A stretch of 64,000 bases of DNA from positions 94,747,849 to 94,811,848 of the forward strand of contig NC_050104.1 of NCBI RefSeq assembly GCF_902167145.1, written 5' to 3'. The notes beneath the pieces were generated by a model. It was given only the letters and a program-made list of their open reading frames with translations. It had not been told where the DNA came from and did no database searches. This stretch comes from Zea mays. Its lineage: Eukaryota; Streptophyta; Magnoliopsida; Poales; Poaceae. The position numbers and the translations under genes are program-made. Shown in pieces: positions 32,811 to 44,819 of the stretch. Numbering within the stretch: the stretch's first letter is position 1; every line of letters starts with the position of its first letter.

Positions 32811-35800
32811 GTTTATGCATCCGGGGGCTCGAGTTGGATACTCGACAGTGGGTGCACAAACCATATGACCGGGGAGAAAAGGATGTTCTCCTCATATGAG
32901 AAAAACCAAGATCCCCAACGAGCTATCACATTCGGGGATGGAAATCAAGGTTTGGTCAAAGGATTGGGTAAAATTGCTATATCTCCTGACCATTCTATTT
33001 CCAATGTTTTTCTCGTTGATTCTTTAGGTTACAATTTGCTTTCCGTATCCCAATTATGTAAAATGGGCTACAACTGTCTTTTTACTGATATTGGTGTTAC
33101 TGTCTTTAGAAGAAGTGACGATTCAATAGCTTTTAAGGGAGTGTTAGAGGGTCAGCTATACTTGGTAGATTTTGAAAGAGCTGAACTCGACACTTGCTTA
33201 GTTGCTAAGACTAACTTGGGTTGGCTTTGGCACCGCCGACTAGCCCATGTTGGAATGAAGAATCTTCACAAGCTTCTAAAGGGAGAACACATTTTGGGAC
33301 TAACCAATATTCATTTTGAGAAAGACAGGATTTGTAGCGCATGCCAAGCCGGGAAGCAAGTTGGCATCCATCATCCACACAAAAATGTCATGACTACCGA
33401 CAGGCCGCTGGAGCTACTACACATGGATTTATTCGGCCCGATCGCTTACATAAGCATCGGCGGTAGTAAGTATTGCCTTGTAATTGTGGATGATTATTCT
33501 CGCTTCACTTGGGTATTCTTTTTACAGGAAAAATCTCAAACCCAAGAAACTTTAAAAGGATTCTTGAGACGGGCTCAAAATGAGTTCGGCTTAAGGATCA
33601 AGAAAATAAGAAGCGACAATGGGACGGAGTTCAAGAACTCTCAAATTGAAAGCTTCCTTGAGGAGGAGGGCATCAAGCATGAGTTCTCTTCTCCCTACAC
33701 GCCACAACAAAACGGTGTAGTGGAGAGGAAGAATCGAACTCTATTGGACATGGCAAGAACCATGCTTGATGAGTACAAGACACCGGACCGGTTTTGGGCC
33801 GAAGCGGTCAACACCGCCTGCTACGCCATCAACCGGTTATATCTTCACCGAATCCTCAAGAAGACATCATATGAACTCCTAACCGGTAAAAAGCCCAACA
33901 TTTCATATTTTAGAGTTTTTGGTAGCAAATGCTTCATTCTTATTAAAAGAGGTAGAAAATCTAAATTTGCTCCTAAAACTGTAGAAGGCTTTTTACTTGG
34001 TTATGACTCAAACACAAGGGCATATAGGGTCTTTAACAAGTCCACTGGACTAGTTGAAGTCTCTTGTGACGTTGTGTTTGATGAAACTAACGGCTCTCAA
34101 GTAGAGCAAGTTGATCTTGATGAGATAGGTGAAGAACAGGCTCCATGCATCGCGCTAAGGAACATGTCCATCGGGGATGTGTGTCCTAAGGAATCCGAAG
34201 AGCCTCCAAGTACACAAGATCAACCATCCTCCTCCATGCAAGCATCTCCACCAACTCAAAATGAGGATGAGGCTCAAAATGATGAAGAGAAAAATCAAGA
34301 AGACGAGCCACCTCAAGATGATAGCAATGATCAAGGGGGAGATACAAATGATCAAGAAAAGGAGGATGAGGAAGAACCAAGACCGCCACACCCAAGAGTC
34401 CACCAAGCAATCCAACGAGATCACCCCGTCGACACCATCCTCGGCGACATTCATAAGGGGGTAACTACTCGATCTCGGGTTGCATATTTTTGTGAACATT
34501 ACTCGTTTGTTTCCTCTATTGAGCCACACAGGGTAGAGGAAGCTCTCCAAGATTCGGATTGGGTGGTGGCGATGCAAGAGGAGCTCAACAATTTCACGAG
34601 GAACGAGGTATGGCATTTAGTTCCACGTCCTAACCAAAATGTTGTAGGAACCAAATGGGTCTTCCGCAACAAGCAAGATGAGCATGGTGTGGTGACAAGG
34701 AACAAAGCTCGACTCGTGGCCAAAGGGTATTCACAAGTCGAAGGTTTGGATTTTGGTGAAACCTATGCACCCGTAGCTAGGCTTGAGTCAATTCGCATAT
34801 TATTAGCCTATGCTACTTACCATGGCTTCAAGCTTTATCAAATGGACGTGAAGAGTGCCTTCCTCAATGGACCAATCAAGGAAGAGGTCTATGTTGAGCA
34901 ACCTCCCGGCTTTGAAGACAGTGAGTATCCTAATCATGTCTATAGGCTCTCTAAGGCGCTTTATGGGCTCAAGCAAGCCCCAAGAGCATGGTATGAATGC
35001 CTTAGAGATTTCCTTATTGCTAATGGCTTCAAAGTCGGCAAGGCCGATCCTACACTCTTTACTAAAACTCTTGAAAATGACTTGTTTGTATGCCAAATTT
35101 ATGTTGATGATATTATATTTGGGTCTACTAACGAGTCTACATGTGAAGAGTTTAGTAGGATCATGACACAGAAATTCGAGATGTCGATGATGGGGGAGTT
35201 GACGTATTTTCTAGGATTCCAAGTCAAGCAACTCCAAGAGGGCACCTTCATTAGCCAAACGAAGTACACTCAAGACATTCTTGCTAAGTTTGGGATGAAG
35301 GATGCCAAACCCATCAAGACACCCATGGGAACTAATGGGCATCTCGACCTCGACACGGGAGGTAAGTCCGTGGATCAAAAGGTATACCGGTCGATGATTG
35401 GTTCATTGCTTTATTTATGTGCATCTCGACCGGACATTATGCTTTCCGTTTGCATGTGTGCAAGATTCCAATCCGACCCTAAGGAATCACACCTTACGGC
35501 CGTAAAACGAATCTTGAGATATTTGGCTTACACACCTAAGTTTGGGCTTTGGTACCCTCGGGGATCCACGTTTGATTTGATTGGTTATTCGGATGCCGAT
35601 TGGGCAGGGTGCAAAATCAATAGGAAGAGCACATCGGGGACTTGCCAGTTCTTGGGAAGATCCTTGGTGTCTTGGGCTTCAAAGAAGCAAAATTCGGTCG
35701 CTCTTTCCACCGCCGAAGCCGAGTACATTGCCGCAGGACATTGTTGCGCGCAATTGCTTTGGATGAGGCAAACCCTGCGGGACTACGGTTACAAATTAAC

Positions 35801-36056
35801 CAAAGTCCCTTTGCTATGTGATAATGAGAGTGCAATTAAAATGGCCGACAATCCCGTCGAGCATAGCCGCACTAAGCACATAGCCATTCGGTATCATTTT
35901 CTTAGGGATCACCAACAAAAGGGGGATATCGAGATTTCTTACATTAATACTAAAGATCAATTAGCCGATATCTTTACCAAGCCACTTGATGAACAATCTT
36001 TTACCAGACTTAGGCATGAGCTCAATATTCTTGATTCTAGAAATTTCCTTTGCTAA
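32811..36056 (+). CDS. pol: Pol polyprotein of element D: protease, integrase, RT, RNase H (1081 codons)
   Basis: The frame opens after a TAG at 32808, in +1 relation to gag. The first ATG (32865) would cut off the protease, so the product must be made by frameshift, readthrough or a spliced or leaderless start; I give the whole open frame. Domains: protease DSG at residue 12 ([14 protein letters not shown]), integrase HHCC finger ([11 protein letters not shown]... CSACQAGK), integrase core D206, D269 and E305 with 35 residues between the last two, RT from about 600 with YVDDIIFG at 764, and RNase H DADWAG at 928 with the C-terminal ADIFTKPL. The integrase-before-RT order is typical of copia. 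No internal stop. Confidence 0.93.
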   Translation, partial: VYASGGSSWILDSGCTNHMTGEKRMFSSYEKNQDPQRAITFGDGNQGLVKGLGKIAISPDHSISNVFLVDSLGYNLLSVSQLCKMGYNCLFTDIGVTVFRRSDDSIAFKGVLEGQLYLVDFERAELDTCLVAKTNLGWLWHRRLAHVGMKNLHKLLKGEHILGLTNIHFEKDRICSACQAGKQVGIHHPHKNVMTTDRPLELLHMDLFGPIAYISIGGSKYCLVIVDDYSRFTWVFFLQEKSQTQETLKGFLRRAQNEFGLRIKKIRSDNGTEFKNSQIESFLEEEGIKHEFSSPYTPQQNGVVERKNRTLLDMARTMLDEYKTPDRFWAEAVNTACYAINRLYLHRILKKTSYELLTGKKPNISYFRVFGSKCFILIKRGRKSKFAPKTVEGFLLGYDSNTRAYRVFNKSTGLVEVSCDVVFDETNGSQVEQVDLDEIGEEQAPCIALRNMSIGDVCPKESEEPPSTQDQPSSSMQASPPTQNEDEAQNDEEKNQEDEPPQDDSNDQGGDTNDQEKEDEEEPRPPHPRVHQAIQRDHPVDTILGDIHKGVTTRSRVAYFCEHYSFVSSIEPHRVEEALQDSDWVVAMQEELNNFTRNEVWHLVPRPNQNVVGTKWVFRNKQDEHGVVTRNKARLVAKGYSQVEGLDFGETYAPVARLESIRILLAYATYHGFKLYQMDVKSAFLNGPIKEEVYVEQPPGFEDSEYPNHVYRLSKALYGLKQAPRAWYECLRDFLIANGFKVGKADPTLFTKTLENDLFVCQIYVDDIIFGSTNESTCEEFSRIMTQKFEMSMMGELTYFLGFQVKQLQEGTFISQTKYTQDILAKFGMKDAKPIKTPMGTNGHLDLDTGGKSVDQKVYRSMIGSLLYLCASRPDIMLSVCMCARFQSDPKESHLTAVKRILRYLAYTPKFGLWYPRGSTFDLIGYSDADWAGCKINRKSTSGTCQFLGRSLVSWASKKQNSVALSTAEAEYIAAGHCCAQLLWMRQTLRDYGYKLTKVPLLCDNESAIKMADNPVEHSRTKHIAIRYHFLRDHQQKGDIEISYINTKDQLADIFTKPLDEQSFTRLRHELNILDSRNFLC

Positions 36057-36927
36057 GCTTGCACACATAGCTCTTTTGAATACCTTTGATCATATCTCTT
36101 TTATATGCTATGACTAATGTGTTTTCAAGTCTATTTCAAACCAAGTCATAGGTATATTGAAAGGGAATTGGAGTCTTCGGCAAAGACAAAGGCTTCCACT
36201 CCGTAACTCATGCTTCGCCGTCACTCCGAGCAACTCTCTCTTCTTTGGGGGAGAAATGAGCATCAAGGAAAAGGACTTCATCCTTGGGGGAGAGAGTAAA
36301 AGCTCAAACGCAAAAGGACCGGATTTCGTCTTTGGTATAATCTTAACTCATTCATTTATGACCAAAGAGGAGGAACTTACTCCGAGGGCTCTAATGATTC
36401 CGTTTTTGGCGATTCATGCCAAAAAGGGGGAGAAATGAGCCCAAAGCAAAAGGACCGCACCACCACCACCAAATTCAAAAACTTAGTGCTTTCCAAAAGT
36501 CTTTATCATTTGGTATCCTATTGTGTTCAAAAGGGGGAGAAAGTAGTATTTCAGAAATGGTATATCAAAACCCTCTTGAACACTAAGAGGTGGATCTCTT
36601 TTAGGGGGAGTTTTGTTTAGTCAAAGGAAAAGCATTTGAAATAGGGGGAGACAATTTCAAATCTTGAAAATGCTTTGCAAACTCTTATTCATGTACCTTT
36701 GACTATTTGCAAAAGATCTTTGAAATGGATTTACAAAAAGAATTTGCAAAAACAAAACATGTGGTGCAAACGTGGTCCAAAATGTTATATAAGAAAGAAA
36801 CATTCCTTGCATATCTTGTAAGTAGTTATATTGGCTCAATTCCACGTAACCTTTTCACTTACATTATGCAAACTAGTTCAATTATGCACTTCTATATTTG
36901 CTTTGGTTTGTGTTGGCATCAATCACC
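36057..36927 (+). other. 3' noncoding region of element D with repeated polypurine-like motifs
   Basis: About 870 bases without a credible gene. GGGGGAGA or GGGGGAG occurs near 36248, 36288, 36427, 36533, 36604 and 36644, before the functional tract at 36928. Confidence 0.8.
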
Positions 36928-36941
36928 AAAAAGGGGGAGAT
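36928..36941 (+). promoter_or_regulatory. Polypurine tract of element D
   Basis: AAAAAGGGGGAGAT directly before the 3' LTR. The surrounding block, including the preceding CATCAATCACC, is identical over 27 bases to the equivalent place in element C. Confidence 0.9.
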
Positions 36942-38263
36942 TGAAAGGGAATTAGGCTTACACCTAGTTCCTAAATAATTTTGGTGGTTGAATTGCCCAA
37001 CACAAATATTGGACTGACTAGTTTGCTCTAGTGTATAAGTTATACAGGTGTAAAAGGTTCACACTCAGCCACTAAAAAGACCAAGTTTTGGATTCAATAA
37101 AGGAGCAAAGAGGCAACCGAGGGCACCCCTGGTCTGGCGCACCGGACTGTCCGGTGTGCCACCGGACAGTGCACAGTACCTGTCCGGTGCACCAGGGGAC
37201 TCAGACTCAACTCTTCGCCCTCGGGAATTCTTGGAAGCCGGCGCGCTATAATTCACCGGACTGTCCGGTGTGCACCGGACATGTCCGGTGCTCCAAGGAA
37301 GCTCGGCCTCCTGAACTCGCCAGCCTCGGGTCCGCGCGGCAGCCGCTCCGCTATAATTCACCGGACTGTCCGGTGTGCACCGGACTGTCCGGTGTGCCAG
37401 CGGAGCAACGGCTCCCTGCGGCGCCAACGGCTCCCTGCAGTGCATTAAATGCGCGCGCAGCGCGCGCAGAAGTCAGAATCGCCCATGCCGGTGCACCGGA
37501 CATCAAACAGTACATGTCCGGTGTGCACCGGACACCCAGGCGGGCCCACAAGTCAGAAGCTCCAACGGCTAGAATCCAACGGCAGTGATGACGTGGCAGG
37601 GGCACCGGACTGTCCGGTGTGCACCGGACTGTCCGGTGCGCCATCGAGCAGACGCCTCCAGCCAACGGTCACTTTTGGTGGTTGGGACTATAAATACCCC
37701 AACCACCCCACATTCATTGCCATCCAAGTTTTCCACTTCTCAACTACTACAAGAGCTCTAGGCATTCAATTCTAGACACATTCAAAGAGATCAAATCCTC
37801 TCCAATTCCACACAAAACCCTAGTGACTAGAGAGAGTGATTTGCCGTGTTTCATTTGAGCTCTTGCGCTTGGATTGCTTCTTTTCTTTCTCACTTGTTCT
37901 TGAGATCACAACTCCATTGTAATCAAGGCAAGAGGCACCAATTGTGTGGTGGCCCTTGCGGGGAAGTTTTGTTCCCGGCTTTGATTAGAGAAGAGAAGCT
38001 CACTCGGTCCGAGGGACCGTTTGAGAGAGGGAAGGGTTGAAAGAGACCCGGCCTTTGTGGCCTCCTCAACGGGGAGTAGGTTTGCAGGAACCGAACCTCG
38101 GTAAAACAAATCTCCGTGTCTCATTTGCTTATTCGCTTGGGATTTGTTTTGCGCCCTCTCTCGCGGACTCGTTTATATTTCTAACGCTAACCCGGCTTGT
38201 AGTTGTGTTTATATTTATAAATTCCAGTTTCGCCCTATTCACCCCCCCTCTAGGCGACTATCA
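36942..38263 (+). repeat. 3' LTR of element D
   Basis: 1322 bp, same length as the 5' LTR with three substitutions seen. TATA-like box at 37689-37696. Confidence 0.93.
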
Positions 38264-38268
38264 CTTTT
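38264..38268. repeat. Target-site duplication (CTTTT), right copy
   Basis: Matches 28738-28742. Confidence 0.93.
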
Positions 38269-38661
38269 GATGCATTAGTGTCATTTACTTAGGGATATTA
38301 AAAATGCTTATGTGCCTTACTTAATTAAACATTTTAAACCATGTAGGTTTTCTCAAGAATATGAATTGAGAATGAGTTACCCTACCATGTGAATTACCTA
38401 GTATGCATGCATTGTTAATCTAAAGTAAGTACCAAATGAAATACTAGGCATGAAAGATAAGACTAGATACAAGAAAATAGATACGCATATATAAAAATAA
38501 GGAATACAATAAATCTAGTTACCTTAGTCATGGGTGGCGAGATTTGGGTCCAAGATATTCACTAACCCACTTGGCAATAAACTTGATTCAATATGATGTA
38601 TCCCATGATATACATCCCAACTTTGCCAAGTCTCCAAATTTCTCGTTGACCTTCGGTCCAC
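38269..38661 (-). other. Element C internal sequence downstream of gag
   Basis: AT-rich; on the minus strand it follows the gag C-terminus. No protease or other enzyme motif is visible in any frame. Confidence 0.65.
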
Positions 38662-40776
38662 TCACTTCCCTTTCGGGATCCAAACCTTCTTGGTGCTTTT
38701 CATGGTTGAAATTATTTCCTTTAGCACCCAGATGCGTTTGACCCCCTTTCTTTTGTTGGCTTGCTTGTTGGCCTTGATTGCTATCACCTTTCCATTCTTT
38801 TTCTTCTTGATCAAATATGGTGTAGCAGCCTTGTTGCCCACCTTTTTGATATAGGTGTTGGAGATTTTGCTTGATGGCTTTTGCTTGAGCTTTTGCTTTT
38901 GTTTATCCCCGGACATCGCCTTGCATTGGAAAGACTTATGGCCTTCCATGTGGCATAGCCTGCAAATCACAGTTTCTCCCTCCATAGGCTTGTTCACTCC
39001 TGTAGTGGTGTTATCCTGTGGAGGTCGGATTTGTTTGGCTTTGCCTTTCTTGTCATACAAAGCTGTGCTAAGACGAGCCACTTCTTGCCTTAATTGTTCA
39101 TTTTCCTTTGCAACCTCATCCGAACATGTTTCTACAAAATATTCTCAACAAGAACTTGGTTGCAGGGGTTAGAAGCATCAATTAAATCAAAGCAAGAAGT
39201 AGAAGCATCTTTCTTAATAATTTTAGGTATTTCAACTAAAGATGCTGCTGGGGTGCTACCGATGTTTTCTAGCTTAGTAGTTAGCTCATTATTGTGTATG
39301 CTAAGAATTTCCATTTTCTCTAGCAAATTTTCAATAGCTTCTTGGGAGCTAGCTAACTTAGCCTTAAGTTTTTCATTCTTTTTAATAAGGCCATCATCAG
39401 TAGCAGTGGATGGAGCACCAGACTCTAATTGCTCAATTTTAGTTGACAGCTCACAATTTAGGTCTGCAAAAGTTTCAAATTTTTCTAGCAATCCTTTATA
39501 ATCATTTTGGGAGATAATCAACTTATTTTTCAAAGTTTTAAGTTGAGCTTTTTGCTTAGTGCAAACATCCTGGAAAAATTTAACGGCTTCCACAAGTTCA
39601 TCTATGGAGGGCTTTCCCTCACCATCATCATCACTACTACTATCATCACTAGAGGATGGAATACTCATTTTACCTCTTGCCATAAGTCATTTGTGTGATG
39701 ACCGTGATGAGCATGATGAGCGTGATGAGGACCGGTGGCTGCGCGTCCTTGGAGGTTCATCTTCACTTGAAGAATCATCCCATGTTCTAACACTTGTTAG
39801 CGCCTTGCCTTTGCTCCTCTCCTTTTTGGGTTCGGCCATAGTTGGACAGTTGTCCCTGAAGTGGCCCTTCTCCCCGCATGCGAAGCACCCTCTCTTTCTT
39901 TGCTTTTTCCAGTCAATGTTAAAAAGAAGATCTTCGACCTGCAGGGGCACACCCATTAGATTAATCTTGCGGATCATCCCCATTACCTTTCCGACGCGTC
40001 GGATTGTTTCTTCATCCTCGGAGGATGATGTGCATGGTTGATTATCTTCATCATCATCACTTTCTTCTTCTTCCTCTTCTTTCACTTGAGGAACTTGGAG
40101 TGGGAGCCTTCTTTTTGCCCTTCCTTTCATCACATGCAAAAGCATATGGCCTTGAGGAAGTTGGCTCCTCTCCCCGACACATTTTTTGCGACATCTTAAA
40201 AGCCGCGATTTTCCCAATCACAATGGTAGGGGTCATATTACTCAAGTCCTCCATGTTGTGAAGGATGGTGAAGATGCTCCCATATCTTCGTTGTGGTAGT
40301 AGGGAGATAATCTTCCTCACAATGTCCGCATCACCTAGCTTATTAATGCCAATGGAATTGAGCTCATTGATAATTAGATTCAAACGAGAATACATGTCTC
40401 TAACAAGCTCATCATCTTTCATAGCAAAAGAATTATACTCATTTAAGACTAGGCAATGTTTTTGCTCACGGACATTTGATGTGCCGTCATGGAGCTCATG
40501 CAACTTAAGCCAAATCTCATTAGCAGTTTTCAAGGTAAATACTTGATTAAAAATATCCATGCTAAGAGATTCATACAAGCAATTTTTGGCTCTAGCATTT
40601 AAATGAATTTCTTTTTCCTCACTCGCGGTGGGTTTCTCGGGATTCTTGGGGGGTTTCATCCCGTCACGAGTGACTCGCCAAACACCTAGATCAACCGCCT
40701 CTAGGTAACAAGCCATTCTAGCACTATAATATGGGAAGTTAGTGCCGTCGAAGTGTGGTGGCCTATGGGTATCCAT
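38662..40776 (-). pseudogene. gag: Gag-like gene of element C with two zinc knuckles, broken
   Basis: The frame starts at ATG 40776, about 80 bases after the LTR (MDTHRPPHFDGTNFPYYSARM), with a copia gag domain (NEIWLKLHELHDG, MYSRLNLIINEL). It shifts frame near 40100, then carries zinc knuckle one (CFACGEKGHFRDNC), an Arg/Ser region, a TGA at 39684-39686 where copy C2 has Cys (SSHKCLMARG), a long coiled coil (QKAQLKTLKNKL to NNELTTKLENIG), a TAG at 39132, and in another frame zinc knuckle two (CRLCHMEGHKSFQC) and a basic tail with WVLKE and WIPKG, like the WVPK motifs of element D Gag. Both knuckles have the CX2CX4HX4C spacing. No pol follows. An intact form would be a Gag of roughly 700 residues. 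Confidence 0.85.
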
Positions 40777-40842
40777 CCCTTCCTCTAAAAAGCGTCGACT
40801 CTTTTAGCGGTGAAACTAAAGCATTTCAGATGAGCCAAACCA

Positions 40843-40857
40843 GGCTCTGATACGACT
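40843..40857 (-). promoter_or_regulatory. Primer-binding site of element C
   Basis: Minus-strand CGTATCAGAGCC lies next to the 5' LTR, one base away from the Met-initiator site GGTATCAGAGCC. Confidence 0.75.
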
Positions 40858-42200
40858 TATAGGAAACGGGTGACGCCTAAGAGGGGGTGAATTAGGACTT
40901 CTAAAACTTTCGCTAAACTAGGACACAAATAAATCCCTAGAGCAAAACCTATGCAAATAGTGAAACTAGAATGTGCAAACTAGGTTTTGCCTAAGTGTTG
41001 CTATCTCTACCGCAATGGCTAAGTTTTAATCTACACTAAATAAGTATGTATACAAGATTGAAACTTAAATGCTTAATATAAATGCGGAAACTTAAAGAGC
41101 AAAGTAGAGAAGCAAACTCTCGTGGATGACGCCGGTATTTTTACCGAGGTATCCGGAACCATGCAAGGTCCCGACTAATCCTTGTTTATGCCCCTACGCA
41201 AAGGGAAGCCCACGCGAGGGCCAAGCACCTCGGTTGAGTAACTCCGTAGAGAGCCATGGGCCTTCTCCACGCGCAAGTGGTGCTCCGCTTCCGGCTCCTC
41301 TCGGACGCTCCCCGCTGTCTCCACTATCGAGCTTTCGGTCGAAATGTCGCGGGCCTCGTTCCCTTCGGTACACGGTGGCGGCCGTGACACAAACACGGTT
41401 GTCATGGTCTCGCAAGACTCTCGCCCCACTTGGTACAATTACAACGGCTCACGCAATTGCCGAGGGGTTGTGAGATTTGTCTAAATTCACTCAACAATCT
41501 AGGGTTCACCTGGAGCAAGCGCTAAAGCGGTCTAACTAACCTAAGAACTTCGCAAAGCACCTACGCTAATCACCGAGTGATTCTATTAAGCACTTGGGTG
41601 TAAGAGCATTTGGGAATGTCTACTATATGGCTTGGTATGTCTCTTAGGCTCCCACACTTGGAAATGGCCGGTTGGGGGTGTATTTATAGCCCCCAGCACA
41701 AATAGAGCCGTTGGAGAAAAGGTGATGCTTTCTGCGGCACACCAGACAGTCCGATGGTGCACCGGACAGCGCACTGTAGCCTGTCCGGTGCGCCTAGGCG
41801 TTGCCCTGTCAGAGCAGGTGACCGTTGGCGTCGCAGGCTTTCCACACCGGACAGTCCGATCCTCACACCGGACAGTCCGGTGGTCTTCTCTCCGGGTGCC
41901 ACCTGGAACTAGCCGTTGGGCTGCGGTTCCCTGGTGCACCGGACAGTCCGGCATGTGGCCACCGGTCAGTCCGGTGCTCCACGCACAGACAGTTCGCAGG
42001 CAGCACACTTGGACTTTTCTTGGATCTCTTTAATGTCTTCTTTTGAGGTGTTGCTTTCCTCAATTCCTTAGTCCAAGTTAATCTTGCATACTGTGAACTA
42101 CAAACACAAACACTAGAAAACTTATTAGTTCACGGATTGTGTTGAACATCAAACACCAAAACTCAATTAGCCAAATGGCCCGGGGTCCATTTTCCTTACA
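40858..42200 (-). repeat. 5' LTR of element C
   Basis: 1343 bp ending TTTTCCTTACA (minus-strand start TGTAAGGAAAATGG). The other edge reads TATAGGAAAC where the partner has TGTAGGAAAC, so the terminal CA on the minus strand is mutated to TA. It contains an empty GATTT site for element B, a minus-strand TATA-like box at 41681-41688, and CACCGGACAGTCC motifs between 41740 and 41975. Confidence 0.9.
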
Positions 42201-42205
42201 AGGTC
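42201..42205. repeat. Target-site duplication (AGGTC), right copy
   Basis: Matches 14576-14580. Confidence 0.9.
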
Positions 42206-44814
42206 CTTACGGAGAGGTACTCAGGAAACAACCTGAGTCCCCTAAAGTATCACAGGAACATCATCGGGATAACATCATCGTATCATAATATTCACATCAT
42301 GTTCATTGATTAAAGTAAAGCAATAGCGTAAAGCTAACCATGATAACCCAAAAAGGTAAACAAGGATAAGGTAAATACAGAATAGTCAATCCTTAAGTTT
42401 TCCATAATGTTAAGCGGTACATTGAATTATAAAGTAAAATAGGACATGATAGGTCTGAGGACACTTGCCTTCACCAGGTTGTTGCTCAGAGGGATCTTCG
42501 GCAACACACTCAGGAACCACGGGCTGCTCATTATCTAAATAAAGCGATCATACATTCAATACATTTGGAAAGTACAAATGAACAACATATCAAACATGTA
42601 CAAACATTGGAACACATCTCAAAAGGTATAGTATTAAATAAAGGAGAATGAGATAAAATTATAAAATGAATTAATCTTAATTAGGAGTTGATTACCCTCT
42701 AATTGTTTGGAACACATCTTAAAGAGGTAAAATAGTAATTAAACAGAGATGGAGATTAAATTATAAGATGACCTAATCTCATTTAGGAATTGCTTATTCT
42801 TTAAGTGTTGTCCATAATTACATAACCTAATTTTATTCATTTTATTGAGACCTAAAAGTTAAACTAGAGATGAATTCATGTCATACATATTATTAATCCC
42901 ACAAGATTAAATATACTTTAACTTCTAGGGCTTTGGTTTTATTTATTTCATTAAATTAATAAATCAACATATACTTTAATCTTATATTTTAGGTGTAAAA
43001 TTAAAGTGTACAGACTATAGATGAACATAATTTATTTGGGTAGAGAATAATCTTATGAACATTTTGCAATTTAAACCACTAAATTTGGAGTTCATATGAA
43101 AAGATATGAAATAAACAAGTTTTGAAGTTTAAAATATGAAATTAGGGCTAATTCTGTGATTAAATAAAAGCAGAGGGGGCTATTAAAAGAAACCAGAGGT
43201 CTGCCGGCTAAAACTCAGGACGTCGGGTTGATTTCCTAAACCCTGAGGGTCTCTTAAGCAAAACATACACGCGAAGGGGTACGGGGTGATCTCGACCATC
43301 GGATCAGAGATCAACGAATAGGATTAGATCCCGCAGACGCGCGCGCGGGCGCGGTTGCGCGGGCGCGACTGACAGGCGGGAACGGGGTGTCAGCGAACCA
43401 GGGCGGGCTGACCAGCCGGGCCCAGCGGCAGGGGCGCGGGTGAGGGGGTGAGAGAAGAGCGATTGGATCTGGATCAGAGGGCTGAGATTAGATCCGCTCC
43501 GATTAAACCTAAACCGTTAGATCTCGGATGGACGCCCGAGATCCAACAGCCAGGGGCCAGACGTGAGCGCGGTGGCGCCGCTCGGTCCCGCGGCGAGGGC
43601 TCGCCGTAGATGAGGGGGCGGCCATTGCGGGACTCTAGGGGCTTAGGGAAAGGGTTAGGCACGTTCAGGGCGACACGGCGAACACAACCGTGGGCGCAGA
43701 ACCGGCACGGGGGCACTAGAAGACGCAGACCACAGTGGGAAGGTCCTGCGGCGGCGCAGCTAACTCCTGTGAGCAATTGCGTGGGCATTGGGGCGATACT
43801 TGGAGAAATAAAGGCATGGGAAGGGTGCTCACCTCGAGTGCGAACTCCAGGACACTTGGAGAATGGCGGGGTGCGATGGAGCCTCGGGTCGACGGAGGGG
43901 GGGCTCCGGCTGCGCAAGAAACGCTTCGGTGAGCGCGGACCGGGCAAACCAGAGAAGGGAAGGGCAAACCAGAGGGTGTCCCGTGTAGCTGACGGCGAGG
44001 CGGAACTCAACGAGGCAACAGACGGGTCGTGGGCTCGACGGCGGTCGCAAAACGAACGACAGTCGACGGTGGGCGGTGGCGGAGCTCCCTGGTCGCGTGC
44101 GCAGAGCGAGAGAGAGAGGGCGATAGGGTTCGGCTGAGGGCGCAAGTGAGCTGGGGGAGGTGGGCAAGCGGGGTGTGGGGCTCAAAAAGGGCGAGGACGT
44201 GCGGAGGTGGCCGAAGATCACGTGGTCGTGGGCGCGTCCACGGTGGGGGATCATGGGCGGGAGGTTGGGGACGAGCTGGCAGGTGAGGTCGGCGGGACAG
44301 AGAGAGAAACGGGCACACGTGCGAAAGGAACGGCGCTGACAAGCCTAGCCCATGGGGCAGAGAGAGAGAGAGAGAGGGAGAGAGGGCGTGCGGGTTGGTG
44401 CCGATAGGCGGAGCCCTTCTGTCAGGTACCAAGGGCGTGCGGGCGCGCGCGCGGGGCTGGGCTTAGTGGGCCGACTTGGACTGAATTGAGTTTTCTATTT
44501 TCCAAGGAAATTTCTAATTGCTTTTCTATTTATTTTCTCTAGGGTTTTCGATTCAAATTCAAATCAAGTTTCAAATTCAAACCAAATCAAACATGTGCAA
44601 CAATTCAAAGAATATTTGGAACTCAACATGTTGCAACATTTCATGACTCATCTGTTTTGTCAAAAATAAAATAAATAATCCCTCACTAATAAAGCTAACC
44701 CTAACCAAAAGAGAAAGGGAGAGAGAGAAACTAGAGAGAGATAGCGAAGAGTAACACCTGAATTTGGATGATAATAAGAAAGAAATTTTATACCCCCAAA
44801 TTCAAGGTGTTACA
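42206..44814 (-). repeat. Solo LTR of the chromovirus-like family, right part
   Basis: Continues from 14580. It starts CTTACGGAGAGG, passes an AT-rich part (42540-43150) and a GC-rich part (43300-44450), and ends CAAGGTGTTACA. Open frames in the GC-rich part (43474-44145 minus, 43610-44137 plus and others) are Arg/Pro/Ser-rich, overlap on both strands and sit where the B LTR has its GC-rich minisatellite, so I take them as composition effects. With the left part the LTR is about 3.69 kb, nearly 1 kb longer than that of element B. Confidence 0.82.
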
Positions 44815-44819
44815 CAAAG
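44815..44819. repeat. Target-site duplication (CAAAG), right copy
   Basis: Matches 13499-13503. Confidence 0.9.

Larger units (their letters stand above)
28743..38263 (+). mobile_element. Element D: full-length Opie/Ji-type copia retrotransposon (SIRE/Maximus lineage)
   Basis: 9521 bp with two 1322-bp LTRs, a primer site, gag, pol, a 3' noncoding region with repeated GGGGGAGA motifs, a polypurine tract and a perfect TSD. By eye the LTRs differ by only three substitutions (29222, 29240 and 30004 in left coordinates). The LTR start TGAAAGGGAATTAGGC and the long Gag match the Opie/Ji (PREM-2) group of maize as I know it; I do not choose between the two names. Gag and Pol lie in different frames but neither is interrupted, so the copy may be active. 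Confidence 0.92.
14581..42200 (-). mobile_element. Element C: gag-only, non-autonomous copia-like LTR retrotransposon
   Basis: The element is minus-strand and bounded by the AGGTC duplication. Without inserted elements B and D it is about 6.3 kb: a 3' LTR of about 1365 bp (split), an internal region of about 3.57 kb, and a 5' LTR of 1343 bp. The internal region has a primer site, a broken gag with two zinc knuckles, a noncoding 3' part and a polypurine tract, but no protease, integrase, RT or RNase H. A second family member (45313-52942) has the same layout and almost the same internal length. Lack of pol is therefore a family trait and not a private deletion. I cannot name the family. Confidence 0.85.

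Noticed and set aside
32865..36056. ATG 32865 as the true start of element D Pol
   Set aside because: It would remove the protease active site at 32844-32852, so the open frame is taken from 32811.
43474..44432. Several long minus- and plus-strand frames that might suggest a gene
   Set aside because: They sit in the GC-rich centre of a solo LTR, overlap in up to four frames, and have no recognisable domain.
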